Positions 57,577-64,000 of a DNA stretch of 64,000 bases are shown here, piece by piece. Where the stretch lies: contig OX235271.1 of NCBI GenBank assembly GCA_944472155.2, positions 123,075,329 through 123,139,328 on the forward strand, given 5' to 3'. The stretch comes from Trichobilharzia szidati. Lineage: Eukaryota; Platyhelminthes; Trematoda; Strigeidida; Schistosomatidae. How positions within the stretch are numbered: the stretch's first letter is position 1; each line of letters starts with the position of its first letter. The position numbers and the translations under genes are program-made. The notes below the pieces were generated by a model, which made no database searches, was not told the origin of the DNA, and saw only the letters and a list, made by a program, of their open reading frames with translations.

Positions 57577-59342
57577 CCTGAATGGGATATAGACACAGGT
57601 CCTCCGTCCTTAACTGAGGTTACTAAAGCTGTCACTAATCTGAAACAAGGCAAAGCAGCGGGACCTGATGGAATGACTCCAGAGGTATTTAAGCACGGTG
57701 GAGACAGTTTACTGTCTGCATTAACTGAGGTTCTAGATAGCGTCTGGGAATCAGAGGAAGTCCCATCGGGTTGGTGTAAGTCACTGATCATCCCGATATA
57801 CAAGAAGGGAGACAAGTCTTCTTGTGATAATCACAGAGGGATTAGCTTGACTAATATAGTATCTAAAATCCTAGGCTCAATAATACTGCGTAGACTAAGT
57901 GGTGCTCGGGAGACACAAACACGAGAAAACCAGGCAGGTTTTAGGCTAGGAAGAGGGTGTATTGATCATATCTTCACCCTTCGACAGATTCTAGAACATA
58001 GGCATTCTTACCGGCGTCTGACAATCATTATATTTCTTGACCTAAAGGCGGCATTCGATTCTATCGACCGAGAGGTTCTCTGGCGATGCTTGGCTGTAAA
58101 GGGAATGCCGAGAAAATACATTGCACTGATTAAGGCACTCTACTCGTACTCATGCAGCCAGGTGAGGGCTTACGGCGAGTTGTCATCTGAAGTGGTGACG
58201 ACTAGTGTTGTCCGTCAAGGATGCCCATTATCTCCATTTCTATTCAACTTCATCATAGACGTACTAATGGACTTAACCCTAACTCACTTCAGAGACCCAG
58301 GGATCGACTTGCTACCAGGGAATAATCTCGTCGACTTAGAATATGCGGACGATATAGTCCTTCTAGGCGAGGACGCTGACAAAATGCAGTCTACTGAACA
58401 CCTTGAGCAACAATCTTCGTATGTTTGGCATGCGATTCGCCCCTGTAAAATGTAGGATGATGCTGCAGGATTGGACTACACCGACCCCTAGATTGGAAAT
58501 AGGAAGTGAAGTGGTAGAGCACGTTGACCGCTTCACTTACTTGGGAAGTACCATCAGCCCCAACGGGTTGATCTCCGACGAATACAGAGGGCTAGTTTCG
58601 CATATGCCAGTTTACGCCGTCTCTGGCGTAGACGCGATATCCGACTATCGACCAAAGGGCGTGTGTAATGCTCAACAGTCCGCTCCGTCCTCCTTTATGG
58701 CTGTGAGACCTGGCCATTGAGAGCAGAAGACATGAAAAGATTAGCTGTCTTCGATCATAGGTGTCTGCGTTCTATCTCCCGCGTGAAGTGGTATGATAAG
58801 GTGAGTGATATTGAGGTTAGGCGTCGAGTGCTAGGTAAGGCGGGAAAATCAATAGACGAGACTGTGAATATATAATGGTTAGGACATGTGCTACGTATGT
58901 CTAGTCATCGCCTTCCTCGACGGGCAATGTTAGCTGATATAGGGCCAGGCTGGAAAAGAGCTAGCGGCGGTCAAACGAAAACATAGCACCAGTCAACGAA
59001 ATCTACAACAGTTAGTCTAAGTCACGTAGGAAGGTGTAGACTTCCCGGTTGGGGTCCTCGGGACGGTAAAAACCAATGGTTGGAAACAATTGGTGACATG
59101 GCTCAAAATCGTTCTCAGTGGCGCAGATGCATCCACTCCTTGTGACTTATGATTTCCAATGAAACTGTTTTGTTCTTCGTTATCACTATTCCTTTGTCTC
59201 ACACCTCTGTTTACTGTCTCTAATATGCATTTTTCCTACTTTCTTCTCTTCCTTTGTGTGCTACATGGAGTGTGGCGACTTGAACTGCCGCACATATGTG
59301 CAAAGTTCTATGTCGAAAACCGACCGACTGACCGGCATGGTA
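57577..59342 (+). pseudogene. RTE element, 5'-truncated inverted partner
   Basis: Plus-strand copy of the last 1.77 kb of the adjacent minus-strand element (positions sum to about 113224), starting at EWDIDTGPPSLTEV of the RT. It has YADD and the same frameshift after DKMQS and the same shift after SPNGLISDE as its partner. It has its own extra damage near 58865 (loss of about 8 bases) and a stop in the C-terminal tail. It ends in a GACC-type repeat. Confidence 0.88.
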
Positions 59343-60269
59343 GAACCTACAGGAACATAAGTTCCAGCCAGTGTAGCTCTTTGGGTCATTGCGATATGCA
59401 ATTCCGACCAACACGTCAAGGTAGCAGCTATCAGCCGGGCTTCATCATCCTACATTCACACTATCTAATACCAACTACTTTCGACCACCTGAGAGGTGAA
59501 GGAATATAAGTATAACCTCAGCACTTTAATGTAAATACAAATTGTGATACAACTTAAAGTACACTAACTCTTCTTGATATGAAAATGATCAACAATAGAT
59601 GCATTATTTTATATTTCCTTAAAATTAACGAAAACTCAGCCGGTGATGAAGATGCAAATCATACTTTGAAGTCAACTTTCGTGTCTTATTTTAAACTCCT
59701 TATATGAACAAATGTAGAATTCAGTATATGAAATGTAAGAGAACAATTTGAACACAGTAGTTATACCAAAAACTGGAAGGAGTCTATAGCACAATTTATT
59801 GCCCATGATCAAATGAGTATACCTAAACGACTTCCTAACTTGCTTTTATATAGTTTTTAATCCCTCCTGTTTATATAATGCAATTTCCCGCTTATCCGGG
59901 ACAAGTGTCGCTCCATTTCTGACTCTCCACCTAACTTCAGTATAAGAGTTTTAAAGCACTAGTGAAATGTTCAATGAACATCAACTAAAATACTTATATG
60001 ACACACTTTACATATACCTTTATTAATCTCACGAAGAACACTTGGTCATTTGAAAAGTTTCACTGTTCAATTAGTTTTCTGAATTTGGTGTGGGAAAGCA
60101 TTGGACACATTAATAACATAAACTGCCAACTAGAAAGCATCATCCCGGGCAAAACACATGCAAGTACATAAAATTCCCCAAATGAATTCTCACGTAAAAT
60201 AAATTAAATAATTTAAAAAAATAAAGGTAAAATTACAGTAAATGACAAAACAGAACAGTGAAAACTAAC
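59343..60269. other. Intronic stretch, nothing recognised
   Basis: No repeat family or coding signal was seen between the RTE copy and the next exon of the nuclear-protein gene. Confidence 0.45.
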
Positions 60270-60638
60270 CTATGGCAAAATTTTTCAAAAATATTGTCTC
60301 GCCATTGCTCTTGAGATTCATCACCTCTTCTAGGCATACTACGTATACAACCGACCTGATCAGTCACGTCAGAACTCAACTCTTGAGTGTCGGATGCAGT
60401 AGTTACTGTTGTATCCGAATTCCCGGTTTCGGATGACCCACTCACGAATGTGGGGGTAGTGACTGAAGGAACCCCAGTGGTTGACTTTGCTCGTAACTTG
60501 TCAACAATGTCACTAATGCTTTTTACTGAAGACTTACGTGGCAACTGTTGTTGAAATGATTGTGCAATTTGCCCAGATGCAGACGTATTAGACTGTGGTG
60601 TTATTGCATGAGATACTGATTGTATGGAATTGTCAACA
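60270..60638 (-). CDS. Coding exon of Ser/Thr-rich nuclear-type protein
   Basis: The minus strand has a strong acceptor CTTTCCCTCCTGCTAG before 60638 and donor CATAG|GTTAGT after 60270. The frame reads VDNSIQSVSHAITPQSNTSA, KSSVKSISDIVDKLRAKSTT and MPRRGDESQEQWRDNIFEKF. A 106-nt intron 60639-60744 (donor GA|GTGTAC) would join it in phase to the large exon. The open frame in fact continues upstream to 60712, so a different junction is possible. The exit phase 2 fits the exon at 49688. Confidence 0.65.
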
Positions 60639-60744
60639 CTAGCAGGAGGGAAAGTTGATAGGGATTCAGATGTAATCAACGCAATATCATTGGTATTATT
60701 TCTCTGGATCATTGTAAATACTTGTATTTATGGTCTCTGTACAC

Positions 60745-63076
60745 TCATTATTACGATCATTAGAGTTTGAGTACAAGTTTTCAACAATGGTTAGAGTTGA
60801 TTCATTAGATCTTTCCGGTGACTGAGAATCTGGAGTATCACGATACAAAATATTTTCTTGTATCTGTCGAAGTGTAGAAGATAGTATTCCAGATGATTTC
60901 TCATTACTTGCATCAGGTAATTGGATGTTAGGTAAACCGTCGGTGATCATGCTCTTCTTTTTCGGAATCTTATAACCTTTAATTAAACCAGATGATGAGT
61001 TAACAATAGTTGTAGTTGTTGCACTGGAATTCATGACTGTTGTACTACATACTGAACTAGACTGAATACGACTTGTAGGGATATTTAGCGCCCGTGATGA
61101 GTTCGCTGCTGAATTCTGAGATAATCGAGGTGCTTTACGCGTCGGATTGCCATTAGGAGATGGGTCTGAACTAGCAGGAACAAACTGTGGAGACGCAGTG
61201 AACGCAGAATCACTTGGGGTACTAGAGGTGGGACAACTAGGCTGAGAAGTGACAGACTGTTTCAGAGTATCAACATTTCTTTTGCGTTTTTCATTGTTTA
61301 CCAGAGATGTAGTAGATGAAGGAAATAATCGCTTGGCAACAAGCATATCATCACTACAGGACCCACTCGTCACACTAGAACCAACTGAAAAAGAGGTAAT
61401 TGTAGAAACTTTCTTTTTTGAGGAAAAGGAGTTTGGTGACACCGATACGTAATTACTATACATATTGGTACTAGCTACTGACGCCGTAATAATGTCTCTT
61501 GGCATATCCGTATTTGGTTTCTGAAGACGATTTATTTTAATTGGCTTTGGCACATTTGAAGCTTCGTTGATTTCTGCCAATTGATTATAAGTGCTGTTAC
61601 TTGGAATAAAAGAAAATTGGGTCTTCTCAGTAAAACCATGTCCTAATCGTCTTTTACGTTCCTTTTTCACTAAAACGGAACCGTGACCGACTACTTTGTT
61701 TGCTCCTTTGATATGTTTTAAGCTAGGATTATTTAGTACAACGGAAGTGATTTCTGACTGACCAGGTGTTCCAGAAGCATCAATACCAGAGCTAGTAGTA
61801 ATAATTGAGGTTTCGCAACCAGTCATTGATGAAGAATTGGCTAACTGAAGCATTTGTAACATATACGCGGATGGTTTTCCTTCTACTGAACGTTTTTTGC
61901 GCTTTTTAACAGAAATTAAAGGATGGTTTTGATCAGCCATTCTCGTAGAATCAAGTGTATTAGAAGGCATTGAATTCGACTGAACGGACTGCATTCTGTT
62001 ATACTTGTCAATTTCATTTTGACTAAAATTTACTCCAGTTTTAGGAGTCGAAGTAACCGGCTGGGATGGGATCGTTTTAATAGTCATTTTCAAACTTGTT
62101 TTTCTTTCGATTGTTCTCTCTAGGTTGGAGGTCGATGCCACAGTTGTTGTGACAGGATAGTTTGCAATTTGGTTAGAACTGCTAACTGTCAAACCACTCA
62201 ACTGAAGTGGGTTCGCAGATACACTCGATTTAGGACTTGTCAATGAGGACCCGCTTGAAAACGACAAGGAATTGGAAGATGATATATTTCCAACCGGAAC
62301 ATCAAACATTGAACCAGGAGTATCGTCAAAGTCATATACTGATTTACTAGGATTAGAAATAGGCATACTGGAAGTCTGTATAGTAGACGACATTGTACTC
62401 TGTTGGACATATGACACTGAACACGGAACAAAATTTGGATTTGTCTGATTAAAGTTAGCACGTTGATAAGATCCAGTTACTGAATTAGTAGTACTAGGTG
62501 ACGTAGTATCGACACGTTGAAGCTTTGAAGTCGGATAGTTGGGATATACGCCCGGAGGAGTATTAACTTTTTGATTGCTCACGCAATTGAAACCACTTTC
62601 TACTGTGCCTCGACGTCTTTTCCGAGGTTTTTTAGCATTTGTCGCAGGGTCAGAAGTCAAACCAGTTTGCCCGTGCTTTATGTTTGAGTGTTTAGTACGG
62701 CTAGAATTCAATGTGATTGGATTGGAGTGACGAACAGGGAGGTACTGAGAGCTATTTGCTGTGAGATTCGGTGCAGATGAACTCAAAGACTTTCCAAATC
62801 CCTGAGATAACTGTGCATCTGAACTGACAGCTGGTGCATTACTGGGTAACATCAAACCAGAGAGTCGACTACTAGGAACATTTGTATTTGCAGATGAAGT
62901 CAGAGGTACATTCTGAAGATTTATTAGGGAATGACTAGACGTATAAAGGTGACGATCCGACATAGTGGATGGAGAAATCAAAGGGGTAGAATTGGGAAGT
63001 GAATCTTCGTTTAAGAGATTGACAAGCATAGATCCACTGGTTGAAGAAGTTCTTGAACTATCGATGACCGGAGAGG
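60745..63076 (-). CDS. Large Ser/Thr/Asn-rich exon with LxxLL motif (possible Mediator subunit 1-like)
   Basis: A minus-strand open frame of about 777 codons after acceptor TCCTCTGTATTAG. Near its start is SGSMLVNLLNEDS, an LxxLL motif of the type that binds nuclear receptors in MED1. Then come basic patches (KKPRKRRRG, VKKRKKRSVEGK, VKKERKRRLGHGF, NEKRKRNV) that look like nuclear localisation signals, YDFDDTPGSMFDVP, SLKMTIKTIP and KGYKIPKKKSMI. No enzyme domain is present and the rest is low-complexity, as in the C-terminal half of MED1. The MED1 suggestion rests on motif order and composition only. The 3' boundary is the least certain: the frame stays open to a stop at 60696. Confidence 0.65.
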
Positions 63077-63463
63077 CTAATACAGAGGAATTAAAAAATT
63101 AAATTAAGATTGTAACTAGTATCATCATATGAACAAAAGACTGAAAACATGAGATGGTTTGCACCCCAAACCACTATCGTTCAAAAACAAATTCAAATTT
63201 AATAGTTAAACAGCTATCTCACAACCAGTGCAGAAAATATCGGGAAAAGATTGAGCAACCACCAGACACCTAATAAATTACAAAACTGGATAAATATAAA
63301 GGAAATGAAAGTGCATGATGAACTTCTACTTTAGTTGATGACATCATAAGTTTATTCGACAATTAAAAAATTGACCCTTAAATATATGAAGCAAATAGTG
63401 TTTTAATTTCCTACGCATAAAAAATCATTACATAATGCATTATCATAGACCAACCCGTGAAAC

Positions 63464-63934
63464 TCTTTGATTTTGTTACAGATAGCGAACTGGACGTCAT
63501 TGAAATGGAAGAGGTAACAGAAATAGAAGGTATACTGTACGAGCTAGGAATCATATTATTATTCGACCCAGTTAGAATAGATGTTGAACACTTTTGTGAT
63601 GTAGAATGCATACCAGATATTGAATGATTTGAAACAGAAATGTTTGAATTAATAATGCTTGAATATGTATCTTTAACATCAGGTAAAATAGTGCTATGGG
63701 TTCCCGGAATAGTTGATGCATAAGTTGGCAATGAGTGGGGAAATGAGACAACTGGTAGATTACGTTGTTGATCATGTGGTTGCGACTGGAACGTACTATC
63801 AACCAGTAAGTCATCTAATCTTAATCCACGGGAAGGATTTGTTGAAATGCCTGCTGATATGGTATTAGAATGTGTATCACGAAATTTGTTCTGAGAATTC
63901 ATAGGCCGCAATGAGGAAATAATCCCAAGGTCAC
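63464..63934 (-). CDS. Upstream coding exon of the same gene
   Basis: Acceptor TTTTGCTTTACAG before 63934. The frame reads GDLGIISSLRPMNSQNKFRD, GLRLDDLLVDSTF and Ser/Thr-rich sequence to SLSVTKSK. A donor at 63464 (AAAGA|GTTTCA, weak) gives exit phase 1, which fits the entry phase of the 63076 exon. Entry is in phase 1, so further exons lie beyond the window. Confidence 0.65.
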
Positions 63935-64000
63935 CTGTAAAGCAAAACATTAATGAAGTGTGCTAGAATCAAGAAAGCATATATTTTATAAGTAGTATAT

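Overview
The window is eukaryotic and almost certainly from a blood fluke (Schistosoma or a close schistosomatid). The evidence is AT-rich DNA crowded with flatworm-type retroelements: Penelope-like elements (PLEs) with GIY-YIG domains, RTE/SR2-like and CR1/SR1-like non-LTR elements, solo LTRs, and tRNA-derived SINEs carrying Smalpha-type hammerhead ribozymes. It also holds divergent single-exon rhodopsin-type GPCRs and a long-intron gene with a candidate 21-nt micro-exon. Species cannot be fixed from the sequence alone.

Layout. 1-6,927: a large inverted repeat (arms about 2.5 kb, spacer 1.9 kb); each arm carries one intronless GPCR and one decayed RTE fragment. 6,928-13,100: little but RTE debris, a near-perfect 26-bp stem-loop and a SINE. 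13,770-16,145: an almost complete PLE (RT plus GIY-YIG) broken by one stop codon. 17,488-24,316: two solo LTRs, a dead PLE, and hammerhead SINEs including an inverted pair. 24,325-29,217: a CR1 inverted pair and a PLE inverted pair. 31,268-34,510: RTE and PLE remnants and a third, diverged GPCR paralogue. 34,797-41,630: a short palindrome, SINEs with visible target-site duplications, and PLE and RTE remnants.

42,187 to beyond 63,934: a minus-strand multi-exon gene for a Ser/Thr/Asn-rich, probably nuclear protein with an LVNLL (LxxLL) motif. It is possibly a Mediator subunit 1-like protein, but this is not proven. Its exons join in phase. Its introns contain solo LTRs, PLEs (one interrupted by a solo LTR) and a long RTE element with an inverted partial copy.

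The main theme is inverted duplication. At least six inverted pairs occur, involving a GPCR segment, SINE, CR1, PLE, RTE and another short repeat. In the three autonomous retroelement pairs, a longer minus-strand copy meets a 5'-truncated plus-strand copy head to head, with both 3' ends facing outward. Apart from the three GPCRs and the split nuclear-protein gene, no other convincing host coding sequence was seen.
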